Assembly (NCBI GenBank): GCA_025356295.1
Contig: JANXUJ010000172.1
Span: 1-57,833, forward strand
Source: Cyanobacteriota bacterium
GTDB lineage: Bacteria > Cyanobacteriota > Cyanobacteriia > Pseudanabaenales > Pseudanabaenaceae
DNA: 57,833 nt
Direction: 5' to 3'
The notes under the pieces were generated by a model, which did no database searches, was not told the DNA's origin, and saw only the letters and a list, made by a program, of their open reading frames with translations. A program made the position numbers and the translations under genes. Positions 1 through 8,857 of this stretch are shown here, one piece after another. How positions within the stretch are numbered: position 1 is the first letter of the stretch; each line of letters opens with the position of its first letter.

Positions 1-1568
1 CCAGCATCAAGGAGTCCTTCTCTGTATTCCTTGATTAATTCTTCAAGTTTGTTTTGGGAGATTTTGACGCTGCGGCTGATCGGGAGGGTGTTGGGTGAAA
101 AGAGGATGATCTCTAGGCGATCGCCTAAAATCAATGGATAGAGTAATACTGTTCCCTGTGGAATTTGTTGGAGATAGTCAGGAACTTTGTTGATTTCTGT
201 TTTGGGAATTTGTTGGATTTTGTTAGCAAGTTGGCTGTTAATTTCAGGACTATTCTCAAAGCTAACTGCTAACAGCTTATCGCTCATAGCTTTCTCTGGT
301 TCTAAAAGTCGCACACCCTGCGCTGATCTATCACTACCTTTGATGTTTTTGATGTAGTCTTCAAGTTCTTGGACTTTGAGGAGATCGAGAACTTGCAATG
401 CTTCCATCACTCGTCCTTGTTGGAGAAGTATGTCGGCGAGACGTTTATAACTGCTAGAGACAGTTTCTAAATAGGATTTTTGGATATCTTTATCGAGTTT
501 CCTGATGTCTTTGCGGATCGCTTCGCGGACGTTGATTGATTGTTTGTAAAAGAGGATTGCTAGTTCGGATTGTTTCGCTTCAGACAACATACCGCCTAGA
601 TTTGATAGCGCTATGCCTTCTCCGCTAAGATCTTTGATTTCTCGCGCGATTACTAAGCTTTGCAGATGGAACTCGATCGCTTTGTCATATTTGCCGAGGG
701 CATAGTAAGCGATTCCCAGATTTCCCAGCGCTGCGCCCTCACCGAGAAAGTCTTTGATTTCCCGCGAGATCGCTAAGCTTTGCAGTTGGAACTCGATCAC
801 TTTGTCATATTTACCAAGGGAATAGTAAACGCCACCCAGATTTCCCAGCGACCTTCCCTCACCGAGACGGTCTTTGATTTCCCTCTTGATTTCTAAGCTT
901 TGCAGATGGAACTCAATCGCTTTGTCATATTTGCCGAGGGAAGAGTAAGCGTTTCCCAGATTCCCTAGAGACTGTCCCTCACCGAGAAGGTCTTTGATTT
1001 CCCGCGAGATCGCTAATCTTTGTAGATGGAACTCGATTGCCTTGTCATATTTGCCGATGGCATCGTAAGCACTTCCCAGATTTCCCAGCGCAGTCCCTTC
1101 ACCTTGACGATTTTTGGTTTCCCGTAAAATTTCTAAGCTTTGCAGATAGAACTTGCTCACTTTGTCATATTTGCCTAGGTTATAGTAAGCGTTTCCCAGA
1201 TTTCCCAGCGCATTTCCCTCACCGAGAAGGTCTTTGATTTCCCGCGCGATTTCTAAGCTTTGCAGATGGAACTCGATCGCTTTGTCATATTTGCCGAGGT
1301 TATAGTAAACGTTTCCTATCCCTCCTAATCCCCATAGTTCTCCTTGCCTAAATTTAATTTCGCGATAGATATTCAGCGCTTGTTGATATGACTGCAATGC
1401 AGCTTCAAACTGGCTGATGTTATATTGCTGATCCCCTTGATCAATCAGTCGATCTGCTTCTGTTTTGCGTGCTTGTATTGTTTGTGCTTGGACACTTTCG
1501 CTCATCACTATCTGCACTTGCCCACAAGATAAAAAGGTCAAAAGTGCAATGCCAACAATCTTGTTCAT
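1..1568 (-). CDS. TPR-CHAT domain protein, C-terminus beyond the window
   Basis: The frame is open from an ATG at 1568 to the left edge, about 522 residues with no stop, so the gene is cut at its 3' end. The N-terminus looks like an export signal (hydrophobic residues 4-15, then an AQA-type site near residue 30). About six 40-residue tetratricopeptide repeats follow, then the helical linker usual in TPR-CHAT proteins (YEAIRKDI-like and LKVQELEDY motifs). The last visible residues (LILGDRLEIILFSP, LEELIKEYREG) match the beginning of a CHAT caspase-like protease domain; its catalytic His and Cys lie outside. TPR-CHAT proteins are abundant in filamentous cyanobacteria, with roles ranging from HetF-like cell differentiation to defence. 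The specific role here is unknown. Confidence 0.85.
   Translation of the reverse strand, partial: MNKIVGIALLTFLSCGQVQIVMSESVQAQTIQARKTEADRLIDQGDQQYNISQFEAALQSYQQALNIYREIKFRQGELWGLGGIGNVYYNLGKYDKAIEFHLQSLEIAREIKDLLGEGNALGNLGNAYYNLGKYDKVSKFYLQSLEILRETKNRQGEGTALGNLGSAYDAIGKYDKAIEFHLQRLAISREIKDLLGEGQSLGNLGNAYSSLGKYDKAIEFHLQSLEIKREIKDRLGEGRSLGNLGGVYYSLGKYDKVIEFQLQSLAISREIKDFLGEGAALGNLGIAYYALGKYDKAIEFHLQSLVIAREIKDLSGEGIALSNLGGMLSEAKQSELAILFYKQSINVREAIRKDIRKLDKDIQKSYLETVSSSYKRLADILLQQGRVMEALQVLDLLKVQELEDYIKNIKGSDRSAQGVRLLEPEKAMSDKLLAVSFENSPEINSQLANKIQQIPKTEINKVPDYLQQIPQGTVLLYPLILGDRLEIILFSPNTLPISRSVKISQNKLEELIKEYREGLLDA
601..1320 (-). repeat. Tandem 120-bp repeats encoding TPR units
   Basis: Blocks of 120 bp recur with very similar sequence at about 601, 661, 781, 901, 1021, 1141 and 1261. 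Each carries the same TTTGTCATATTTGCC core at the same phase and encodes a 40-residue TPR (…GNLGNAYYNLGKYDKAI…). Nucleotide similarity between copies is well above what protein constraint alone needs, which suggests recent duplication or gene conversion. Confidence 0.85.
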
Positions 1569-1728
1569 CGCTAAAACCCTCGCATTTATTTCAAAACCCG
1601 CAGCCGACTTCCAGCCAGCATAAAGTGATATTCCCCAAAAATAGGTAGTCGTTACAAAAAATATAACCAACCCAAAATCTAAACCATCTACGAGGTGATA
1701 TATTCTTTGGAAATGATCAACCCCTGCA

Positions 1729-2616
1729 ATGATCGATAACGTCTGTAAATTCCTCGCAGAAAGCTACTCCACAGACTTTGCCAATTGGCTACTAAACAAA
1801 CCCATCACCCTAACCAAAATCGAACAATCCGAACTCGCAGTCGAACCAATTCGCGCTGACTCAGTGATATTTCTCGAATCAGCCGAAATCATCCTACATA
1901 TCGAATTTCAGACCGAACCCAATCAAAATATCCCCTTCCGCATGACCGACTATCGACTACGGCTATATCGTAAATATCCCGAACGAAAAGTCCATCAAGT
2001 CGTCATCTATCTCAGCCCCTCGAGATCGCACCTAGCCCATGAAACCACATTTAACCTTGGCGAGCTAATCCATAACTTCAACGTGATCAGACTATGGGAA
2101 CAACCAACAGCAATATTTCAGCAATACCAAGGACTATTACCCTTTGCCACCTTATCCCAAACCAGCGCTCCCGAAGAAACCTTAAGGAAAGTGGCGAGAC
2201 AAATCGAAAATATTGCTGACAAGCAACTACAAAGTAACGTTGCCGCCTCGACCGCTATAATATCTGGCATAGCCCTAAGCAAAGAAATCATTAAAAGATT
2301 ACTCAGGAGCGACATCATGAAAGAATCAGTAATTTATCAAGAGATATTACACGAAGGTTTAGCTGAAGGTAAGGCTAGAGGTTTAGCTGAAGGTAAGGCT
2401 AAAGGTTTAGTTGAAGGCGAGGCTAGAGGTTTAGTTAAAGGCGAGGCTAAAGGTTTAACTAAGGGTAAGACTGAAGAAAGAAATCAAATTGCTATCAATA
2501 TGCTGCGCTCTAATATTGCCCCAGAAGTAGTTACTCAAGTGACTGGACTAACAGCTAAGCAAGTTCAGAAACTACAAAAACTCTCTACCAAAAATTCCCA
2601 GAAACCAAAAAATTAA
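1729..2616 (+). CDS. Rpn family (recombination-promoting nuclease/putative transposase-like) protein
   Basis: The 295-residue product starts MIDNVCKFLAE, the usual beginning of the large cyanobacterial Rpn-like/PD-(D/E)XK family. Asp44 in RADSVIF and the HIEFQT strand near residue 57 fit the D…ExQ variant of the catalytic core. Family members are thought to be DNA endonucleases related to transposon-encoded RpnA, but cyanobacterial copies are mostly uncharacterised and often present in many copies per genome. Residues about 209-246 are an imperfect 8-residue repeat (GLAEGKAR type), followed by a short basic helical tail. The gene is monocistronic, diverges from the TPR-CHAT gene and ends at a shared terminator with the S4-domain gene. 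Confidence 0.8.
   Translation: MIDNVCKFLAESYSTDFANWLLNKPITLTKIEQSELAVEPIRADSVIFLESAEIILHIEFQTEPNQNIPFRMTDYRLRLYRKYPERKVHQVVIYLSPSRSHLAHETTFNLGELIHNFNVIRLWEQPTAIFQQYQGLLPFATLSQTSAPEETLRKVARQIENIADKQLQSNVAASTAIISGIALSKEIIKRLLRSDIMKESVIYQEILHEGLAEGKARGLAEGKAKGLVEGEARGLVKGEAKGLTKGKTEERNQIAINMLRSNIAPEVVTQVTGLTAKQVQKLQKLSTKNSQKPKN
2353..2470 (+). repeat. 24-bp tandem repeats inside the Rpn-like gene
   Basis: About five copies of a 24-bp unit (GGTTTAGCTGAAGGTAAGGC and variants) encode G-L-A-E-G-K-A-R-like octapeptides. This is an alternating-charge linker typical of the C-terminus in this family, and its copy number probably varies. Confidence 0.85.
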
Positions 2617-2666
2617 GGTAGTGCTGAAAAGTAATGTTTTTAATAATTATGTTGCATGACTACCAA

Positions 2667-2723
2667 AATTAATACAAAAAACAGAGTCAATTCATAAATT
2701 GATTCTGTTTTTTTGTATTAATT
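2667..2723. terminator. Bidirectional terminator between the Rpn-like gene and the S4-domain gene
   Basis: An inverted repeat of about 25 bp with a 6-nt loop and one bulge. It has T-runs on the descending arm in both orientations and sits between two convergent stop codons. Confidence 0.8.
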
Positions 2724-2728
2724 TTGTA

Positions 2729-3505
2729 CTAGACTGATCGCGTCATTTGCACCCGATAGCGATCTTTTTTAGTAATCATAATTTCACCGATCGCAACACG
2801 TCCTTTGCCACGAATGGCAATCAGATCACCTGCTTTGAGTTGAAAATTAGTTTGAGAGATGGTTTTCCAGTTAACGCGTACATCGTCACTGTTGATCAAA
2901 TCCACCATCTTACTGCGTGACATCCCAAAACCTGCGGAAGCGATCGCATCAAGTCTTAATGAGGCTTCAAATGAGGTTAGTTCTTTGGTTACAGGTATAC
3001 GGATTTTGAGGTCTTCAATGGCGATCGCACTGATCTTGACGGGAACTGTCCTAACTTGATTGAAGTGAATTTGCAAATATTCCATCAACTCAGGCACAAT
3101 GATGGCCTGTGCGCCCTTTTCACCTAATACATTCACATCACCAACTTTCTGACGCTCGATGCCACAACCCAACAATGCACCCAAAAAGTCACGATGAGTA
3201 GCCGTGTCAAACAAGAAATTTCCTGAAATTGAGATTGGCATAAGGCTCACCATTGAGGTGTCAAGGGGTAACTCGCTGCGAGCGATCGCCAATCTTTGCC
3301 GCTCAGCTTGCTCATAACCACCCCAAGCAAGAACTTGGATTTCGGTCATCTTGCCAAATACGCGCAGAGCCTCAGTAATTTCAGGCGGTGACAAAAAATC
3401 GCTGCATACAACGTCCCATGTCTGGATCGCGCGATCACCTAAGTCCAATAATCGGTTCAGAGTTTCTCTATTTTCAACGTGATTAAGTAAGTCGCGGGGT
3501 AGCAT
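2729..3505 (-). CDS. Photosystem II S4 domain protein (YlmH-like)
   Basis: This 258-residue protein belongs to the cyanobacterial/plastid PSII S4-domain family, related to Gram-positive YlmH. Residues about 1-175 form the YlmH-type N-terminal region. Residues about 180-240 form an S4 RNA-binding fold (SLRLDAIASAGFGMSRSKMV, then DLIAIRGKGRV). YlmH homologues bind the large ribosomal subunit and assist with obstructed 50S particles; the photosystem link rests on phylogenetic distribution. The start codon overlaps the stop of the upstream PRC-barrel gene by one base (TAATG), so the two are probably translationally coupled. Confidence 0.85.
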   Translation of the reverse strand: MLPRDLLNHVENRETLNRLLDLGDRAIQTWDVVCSDFLSPPEITEALRVFGKMTEIQVLAWGGYEQAERQRLAIARSELPLDTSMVSLMPISISGNFLFDTATHRDFLGALLGCGIERQKVGDVNVLGEKGAQAIIVPELMEYLQIHFNQVRTVPVKISAIAIEDLKIRIPVTKELTSFEASLRLDAIASAGFGMSRSKMVDLINSDDVRVNWKTISQTNFQLKAGDLIAIRGKGRVAIGEIMITKKDRYRVQMTRSV

Positions 3506-4497
3506 TAGATCTCGTCAAATTCTTCTTCAGGAAGGCGTTGTTTAGATTTATCAGGAATCTTGGTTTCACCCCAAGCTTCCCGAATCTGTTGTTGAGTTTC
3601 ATTCCGAAAATTAGGCTTGTTGGACTCTAGATAGTCATCCTCAAAGTCATCATATTCGTCATCGTAGTTATCAGTCGGTGCAGGTTTCGAGGCGATCGGT
3701 TTTGATTCTTCAGGACGCGCTTCGGCTCTAGCTTGACGGCGCTGTGGTGGATTAGCAGGTACACGCTCTTCTGCCCAATTATCGCCATCATCCCATGATT
3801 GCTCTTGGCGATAGACGGGACGTTGTTGTTGCGGTGGCGGTGAATAGGTACTTCTTGTGCCTGATGACAAAGCGTTATCACGCATGGCTGTAGATGGTGG
3901 CATATAGTCATCGTCAAAGTCATCTTCCCAAGGGGCTTTACCAAGTCCCAGACGCTCTAATAGTCCTTTGCTAAGCTGCGTCATCCGATCTTCCATGCCC
4001 TCAGTAACGATGATGCGATCGCGCCCAACCGCAATAATCTCATTGACATCAAGCTCATAGGTACTAATTAGACTGGCAGGAATAATTGGATTACCAATCG
4101 AAGCCACAATTAAAAATAGTAATTCACCTGTTTCAGGATCAAATTTAAAATCTCGCACTTTACCAAGTGGCTCACCTGACTCAGTCACCACCTCATTATT
4201 GATCAGCGTGGTGTAGCGCTCAGTTATAAGAATATCTTCGAGTACTGACTCGTCATCAACCAAAATTGCATCTGGTCCTAACAAATCAACATTGTCAAGG
4301 GACATAAAAAAGGTGTCACCAATGCCAATCGGTGTCCCTGGGACAAATCGCTCGGCTACGGTCATACCCATAACGCGCCTCTGATCGACATCTAACCAGA
4401 TTTGGGTGACGATACCTAGCCGCGTTGCTGATCGCTTGCTCAAGATTTGCAAACCCAAAACGGCGGCACGTTGACGAAGATTTTCCGATTGCATCAT
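3505..4497 (-). CDS. PRC-barrel domain protein with acidic disordered tail
   Basis: The product has 330 residues. Two PRC-barrel-like modules are visible, at about 8-85 (GLQILSKRSATRLGIVTQIW) and 95-170 (VTESGEPLGKVRDFKFDPETGE). Residues about 190-330 are low-complexity, rich in Pro/Gln/Arg and then Asp/Glu (YDDEYDDFEDDY), and are probably disordered. PRC barrels occur in the photosynthetic reaction-centre H subunit and in the 30S assembly factor RimM. Coupling to an S4 RNA-binding protein makes a ribosome- or thylakoid-associated role plausible, but this is inference. It is the first gene of a two-gene unit, divergent from proS. Confidence 0.8.
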   Translation of the reverse strand: MMQSENLRQRAAVLGLQILSKRSATRLGIVTQIWLDVDQRRVMGMTVAERFVPGTPIGIGDTFFMSLDNVDLLGPDAILVDDESVLEDILITERYTTLINNEVVTESGEPLGKVRDFKFDPETGELLFLIVASIGNPIIPASLISTYELDVNEIIAVGRDRIIVTEGMEDRMTQLSKGLLERLGLGKAPWEDDFDDDYMPPSTAMRDNALSSGTRSTYSPPPQQQRPVYRQEQSWDDGDNWAEERVPANPPQRRQARAEARPEESKPIASKPAPTDNYDDEYDDFEDDYLESNKPNFRNETQQQIREAWGETKIPDKSKQRLPEEEFDEI

Positions 4498-4768
4498 GGC
4501 AGTGACGTGACTCTAAATGATTCCTTGTAAATGGGGGATTCACAATAAGTGGGGCATGAACTTAACAGGCTCGTGAATACCTAGCAGTGATCTTAGCAGA
4601 CTAGATCACCGATAATATTTTACCTGAAAATTTTAGGTGGCTATTGAAATTAGATCACATCACCTTCAGTAAATATCAACACCCCTAGCCCTGATACAAT
4701 CGACAAGTGGAATCATTGTTAACACTAACAAAATTCTCGCGACTATCCCTAACGAACATCTCAGAAAT

Positions 4769-6559
4769 ATGCGTCTATCTCAAATGCTCTGGGTCACTTT
4801 GCGCGAAGACCCTGCGGAAGCAGAATTGCCAAGTCACAAGTTATTGTTGCGCGCAGGTTACATACGGCGAGTTGGTTCGGGCTTGTATGTGTACTTGCCG
4901 CTGATGTGGCGGGTTTTACAAAAGATTTCGGCGATCGTGCGCGAAGAGATGAACGCGACTGGAGCGCAAGAGTGCTTGTTGACGCAATTGCAACCTGCGG
5001 AACTGTGGCAGGAGTCAGGGCGGTGGGATACTTACACAAAGGCGGAAGGGATCATGTTTGCGCTGACTGATCGCGCAAATCGTGAAGTTGGTTTGGGGCC
5101 AACTCATGAGGAAATTATTACGGCGATCGCTAGAGATACGATTCGCTCTTATCGCCAACTTCCGCAGCATTTATATCAAATCCAAACCAAGTTCCGCGAT
5201 GAGATTCGTCCTCGCTTTGGCTTGATGCGCGGTCGCGAATTTATCATGAAAGATGGCTATTCATTCCATAGTAATGAGGAGAGTCTCAAAGAGACATATT
5301 ATGCGATGGATCGTGCTTATCGGAATATGTTCGATCGCTGTGGGCTGAAATTCCGTGCAGTGGAGGCAGACTCTGGTGCGATCGGTGGTTCAGGTTCGCA
5401 GGAGTTTATGGTACTTGCCGAAGCTGGTGAAGATGATATTCTGTTTACCGAAGATAGTAGCTACGCTGCCAATGTCGAGAAAGCGGTATCTCTTCCACCT
5501 GATGCGATTCCTTCACATTTTGATAAATTTGAGAAAGTGCATACACCGAAAAAGGGAACGATCGCTACTGTCTGTAAATTGCTGAAATGTGACCCTACTC
5601 AAGTTGTGAAGCAGGTTCTCTATCAAGTTATTTATGACAATGGCATAACTGCTTTAGCGCTAATTAGTATTCGTGGCGATCGCGATGTTAATGAAGTGAA
5701 ACTGCAAAATGAACTGACAAAACTAGCAGTTAACTATGGCAGTAAAGCAATTATTAATCTCCAAGTCGCCGATCCTGAATCTCAACAAAAATGGGCAGCT
5801 TCAGAACTTCCATTAGGATTTATTTCCCCAAGCCTCGACGATTCTTACATTGCAAAATCTGAAGCGATTGCCCCAAAATTTCTCCGCCTCGCTGATCGCA
5901 CGATTGTCGATTTGCAGAACTTTGTAACGGGTGCAAATGAATCTGACTATCATGTTATTGGCGCGAATTGGGGTAAAGATTTTACTCTGCCGACCGTTGT
6001 AAATCTCGATAAAGCCAAAGCAGGCGATCGCGCTGTTCATGATCCTTCACAAACCTTGCAAACCGCCAGAGGTATCGAAGTCGGTCATATCTTCCAATTG
6101 GGAACTAAATATTCCAAAGCAATGAAAGCGACCTTTACTAATGAGCAAGGTGAAGAACTGCCGTTGGTAATGGGTTGCTATGGTTTAGGTGTGTCGCGCC
6201 TCGCACAAGCCGCTGTCGAACAGTCTCATGACAAAGATGGCATCATTTGGAATAAAGCGATCGCCCCTTATCATGTGATTGTCACCGTTCCGAATGTTGG
6301 TGATGCTAAACAAATGGAAGTTGGCGAAAAACTCTATGCCGAACTCAACGCCGCCAAGATCGAAGTTTTACTTGATGATCGTGATGAACGAGCTGGCGTG
6401 AAGTTTAAGGATGCCGACCTTGTTGGGATTCCCTATCGTGTAGTTACGGGTAAGGCGATCGCTGAGGGCAAAGTCGAAATCGTTAATCGGGCTACGAAGG
6501 TAGCAACTTTGGTAGAAATTGAGTCAGTGGTCGAGTACTTACAAAACGAACTCAAATAA
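4769..6559 (+). CDS. proS: Prolyl-tRNA synthetase
   Basis: The 596-residue product is a full-length bacterial-type (INS-containing) ProRS that charges tRNA-Pro. Class II signatures are visible: motif 2 in [17 protein letters not shown] and the GPTHEE substrate loop. The INS/YbaK-like editing insertion spans about residues 230-390, and motif 3 lies near [11 protein letters not shown]. The anticodon-binding domain begins near residue 480 (YHVIVTVPN). The start is the ATG beginning [13 protein letters not shown], which matches the family. It stands alone and diverges from the PRC-barrel gene. Confidence 0.97.
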   Translation: MRLSQMLWVTLREDPAEAELPSHKLLLRAGYIRRVGSGLYVYLPLMWRVLQKISAIVREEMNATGAQECLLTQLQPAELWQESGRWDTYTKAEGIMFALTDRANREVGLGPTHEEIITAIARDTIRSYRQLPQHLYQIQTKFRDEIRPRFGLMRGREFIMKDGYSFHSNEESLKETYYAMDRAYRNMFDRCGLKFRAVEADSGAIGGSGSQEFMVLAEAGEDDILFTEDSSYAANVEKAVSLPPDAIPSHFDKFEKVHTPKKGTIATVCKLLKCDPTQVVKQVLYQVIYDNGITALALISIRGDRDVNEVKLQNELTKLAVNYGSKAIINLQVADPESQQKWAASELPLGFISPSLDDSYIAKSEAIAPKFLRLADRTIVDLQNFVTGANESDYHVIGANWGKDFTLPTVVNLDKAKAGDRAVHDPSQTLQTARGIEVGHIFQLGTKYSKAMKATFTNEQGEELPLVMGCYGLGVSRLAQAAVEQSHDKDGIIWNKAIAPYHVIVTVPNVGDAKQMEVGEKLYAELNAAKIEVLLDDRDERAGVKFKDADLVGIPYRVVTGKAIAEGKVEIVNRATKVATLVEIESVVEYLQNELK

Positions 6560-6761
6560 CAGAGAGCAGCGCAACGCGCCGCTTTTTTGTGTGAAGAAAT
6601 TTTCGATTATTGCTAATGCTTTAGGAGTAAGCGATCGCGTTTTGATTTGTTGATGGATAATTGGGCGATCGCTAAACTATTTAGCGCTCTAGCTTCCCCA
6701 ATGAAATCGCCAATTTGTCGAAATATTAACAACTTTCGCAAGATTAATCCATATATTTTAC

Positions 6762-6805
6762 AAGCATAAAAAAGCACCGCCTCAAGGCGGTGCTTTTTTA
6801 TGCTT
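6762..6805. terminator. Terminator shared by proS and the FKBP gene
   Basis: A perfect 20-bp inverted repeat around a 4-nt loop (TCAA). The GC-rich inner stem GCACCGCC/GGCGGTGC is flanked by A-run and T-run, so it works in both directions between convergent genes. A weaker GC stem followed by T6 lies directly after proS at about 6566-6596. Confidence 0.9.
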
Positions 6806-6810
6806 ACTTT

Positions 6811-7347
6811 TTAAGAAATACGCAGTAGCTCTACGTCAAAAATCAATGTTGCATTAGCAGGAATAACTCCACCCGCGCCACGAGAGCCATAACCGAGGTC
6901 TGGTGGAATAATCAAGGTGCGGCGATCGCCAACACGCATAATCGATAAACCTTCATCCCAACCCTTGATCACTTGACCGATGCCAAGCTTGAATGAAAAA
7001 GGACTATTGCGATCGCGAGAACTATCGAACTTAGTGCCATCTTCGAGCGTACCCGTGTAATGCACAATTACGGTATCGCCCTTTTTGGGGATCGCACCCG
7101 TACCAGCCGTGATCACTTGATATTTGAGTCCAGTGCCAGTTTCTTTGATTTCGGAATCACTCATATTAGTTGAAGGTGCTTCTGCTATTTTTACTTCTGT
7201 TTGATTTGTCACGCCTGTCGATGGCGCACCACTACTAGCAATTGCTGACTGTCCACCTGTAATTTGAGCAACTACAATGATCAGTACCGCAACTGCCATA
7301 ATGCCAAAGCTAATCAAAATTCCTTTCAAGGCTATATCTCCAATCAA
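6811..7347 (-). CDS. FKBP-type peptidyl-prolyl cis-trans isomerase
   Basis: The 178-residue product has a transmembrane or signal segment at residues about 8-30, a Ser/Thr-rich linker to about 65, and a complete FKBP domain at 70-178. Landmarks are [18 protein letters not shown], the [11 protein letters not shown] tryptophan loop, and the [19 protein letters not shown] terminus. It catalyses isomerisation of Xaa-Pro bonds and is probably anchored in or exported across the plasma or thylakoid membrane to assist folding in the lumen or periplasm. It lies downstream of tRNA-Phe on the same strand but is separated from it by a terminator. Confidence 0.93.
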   Translation of the reverse strand: MIGDIALKGILISFGIMAVAVLIIVVAQITGGQSAIASSGAPSTGVTNQTEVKIAEAPSTNMSDSEIKETGTGLKYQVITAGTGAIPKKGDTVIVHYTGTLEDGTKFDSSRDRNSPFSFKLGIGQVIKGWDEGLSIMRVGDRRTLIIPPDLGYGSRGAGGVIPANATLIFDVELLRIS

Positions 7348-7392
7348 TTATGTTATGACTTAGCTTTTGGAATTTTACAGTGCTTATGCAAT

Positions 7393-7427
7393 AAAAAGAA
7401 GAGGTTGCAAAGCAACCTCTTCTTTTT
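7393..7427 (-). terminator. Terminator downstream of tRNA-Phe
   Basis: A perfect 16-bp stem around an AAA loop ends in TTTTT on both strands, 5 bp after the tRNA 3' end. Confidence 0.85.
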
Positions 7428-7432
7428 AAATA

Positions 7433-7505
7433 TGCCAGGAACGAGATTTGAACTCGTGACACGTGGATTTTCAGTCCACTGCTCTACCAACTGAGCTATC
7501 CCGGC
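7433..7505 (-). tRNA. trnF: tRNA-Phe (GAA)
   Basis: The 73-nt gene folds as a cloverleaf. The acceptor GCCGGGA pairs with TCCTGGC (one G:U), the D-arm is GCTCAGTTGGTAGAGC, the anticodon loop CTGAAAA gives anticodon GAA, and the T-arm contains GTTCAAATC. The discriminator is A and no CCA is encoded. Confidence 0.96.
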
Positions 7506-7578
7506 GATATGCGTTTTTTGCGCTTTATTAAGATAACACTGAAGTGGATTTTCAAGCAATAAACTTAAAAAAAATTTT

Positions 7579-7624
7579 AAAAACTCAAAAAAGATTTAAG
7601 CGCCTAAATCTTTTTTGAGTTTTT
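7579..7624. terminator. Terminator after the ydcF-like gene
   Basis: A perfect 20-bp A/T-rich inverted repeat with a 6-nt loop (AGCGCC). It abuts the stop codon of the minus-strand gene and ends in a T-run in that direction. Confidence 0.8.
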
Positions 7625-8169
7625 TACGAACCAGTGACTAGCCAAAAAACTGATCGCAGACCATCACGCAAAGACTTAGTCGGATTTTCTGATTTGACCT
7701 CAGAGGGAATTGTGACAGGATGCATCTGAATGCCGCGACTGCCTAAAACAATTTTGCCAATCACTAAAGCACGGGGCATATGAAAATCTGACGTAAGTAC
7801 ATACACATCCGTAATCTTGCGCTGCTGAAGTTCCGCCACCATAATTGTAAAATTGGAGACTGTATCTACGGCTCGATAGTCTAAATGAAGGCGATCTCGC
7901 GAAATTCCTGCATTATCAAACACATATTGGGCATACTCCTCTGGACTGCCTGACGAAACAAAAATTGGTAGTTGTGGATGTTGCAAGGCAAACTGAGCCG
8001 CAAATTTTTCACGCGTAGGAGAGCCACCCAGAACTAAAATAGCCTGTGGCTCTTTGGTTGATGAACTGGAGCTAATTGATGGTAAGCATGTCAAACCAAA
8101 AATCATGCATCCAGAACCAATTAACCTAGATAAAGCTGCCATAGATATCCTTCTAGGGTAAGTATCCAT
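7624..8169 (-). CDS. YdcF/ElyC-family (DUF218) protein
   Basis: The 181-residue protein has a hydrophobic N-terminus (about residues 13-35) compatible with a signal or anchor. The DUF218 fold follows: AILVLGGSPTREKFAAQFA, the central IFVSSGSPEEY strand, and the late motif VYVLTSDFHMPRA with its conserved Asp/His. Family members SanA and ElyC affect envelope integrity and polyprenyl-linked glycan metabolism in E. coli; the enzyme activity is unclear. It lies 5 bp downstream of recR on the same strand, so co-transcription is likely. Confidence 0.85.
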   Translation of the reverse strand: MDTYPRRISMAALSRLIGSGCMIFGLTCLPSISSSSSTKEPQAILVLGGSPTREKFAAQFALQHPQLPIFVSSGSPEEYAQYVFDNAGISRDRLHLDYRAVDTVSNFTIMVAELQQRKITDVYVLTSDFHMPRALVIGKIVLGSRGIQMHPVTIPSEVKSENPTKSLRDGLRSVFWLVTGS

Positions 8170-8174
8170 CTGTT

Positions 8175-8771
8175 TTAAAAATCAAGTTCTCGTCTGCCTT
8201 CGATCGCTTTAGCGAGCGTGACTTCGTCTGCATATTCTAGATCACCACCCATCGGAATACCAAAGGCAATTCGCGTAACTTTTGTAAACGGCTTTAATAA
8301 ACCGCCCACATATAAAGTCGTGGTTTCGCCCTCAACACTGGGCGCGATCGCCATAATTACCTCAGCGACTTTGTTGCCACTAACGCGGCGGACTAGGGTT
8401 TGGATGTTTAACTGATCGGGGCTGATGCCATCCATCGGCGAAATTAGTCCTCCGAGGACATGATATTTACCACGATATTCGCGTGTTTTTTCTAGTGCAA
8501 TCAAATCTCGCGAGTCAGCGACTACGCAAATGATCGAATTATCGCGACTAGGATGAGCGCAAATTTCACAGATTGTTTCTGCGGATAGATGTCCGCAGAT
8601 GGTGCAACTACCGACAAGTTGCTTGGCTTGGATTAATGCTTGAGCGAGGGCTTCAACCTCTTCAGTAGAGCGCTTGAGAATGTGGAGTGATAAACGCTGA
8701 GCCGTTTTTGCGCCAACCCCAGGGAGTCGCTGCAATTGTTCGATCAGATTAGCTAAGGGGCGAGTATACAA
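8175..8771 (-). CDS. recR: Recombination protein RecR
   Basis: The 198-residue product is full-length RecR. It has the N-terminal helix-hairpin-helix ([18 protein letters not shown]), a Cys4 zinc finger at about residues 57-72 (CTICG … [10 protein letters not shown]), and a Toprim domain ([15 protein letters not shown] … [14 protein letters not shown]). With RecO and RecF it loads RecA onto gapped DNA. It is first of a likely two-gene unit with the ydcF-like gene. Confidence 0.97.
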   Translation of the reverse strand: MYTRPLANLIEQLQRLPGVGAKTAQRLSLHILKRSTEEVEALAQALIQAKQLVGSCTICGHLSAETICEICAHPSRDNSIICVVADSRDLIALEKTREYRGKYHVLGGLISPMDGISPDQLNIQTLVRRVSGNKVAEVIMAIAPSVEGETTTLYVGGLLKPFTKVTRIAFGIPMGGDLEYADEVTLAKAIEGRRELDF

Positions 8772-8857
8772 GAGGGCGCAGGCGTGAGATGACGTTAATG
8801 ATTTTAGCTTAAGGGTAATATTCTAAAAGCAATATTTTTCCCCTATTAGTTTTCACA

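Noticed and set aside
601..1320. Regular 120-bp repeats as a CRISPR-like array
   Set aside because: Repeats are in frame, have no unique spacers and encode TPR units.
3627..3944. 105-codon frame inside the PRC-barrel gene
   Set aside because: It is a shadow of the low-complexity tail, rich in His and Met, with no homology-like features.
6762..6805. Long perfect inverted repeats as transposon ends
   Set aside because: They have 3-15-nt loops, flanking T-runs and sit at gene ends, so they are terminators.
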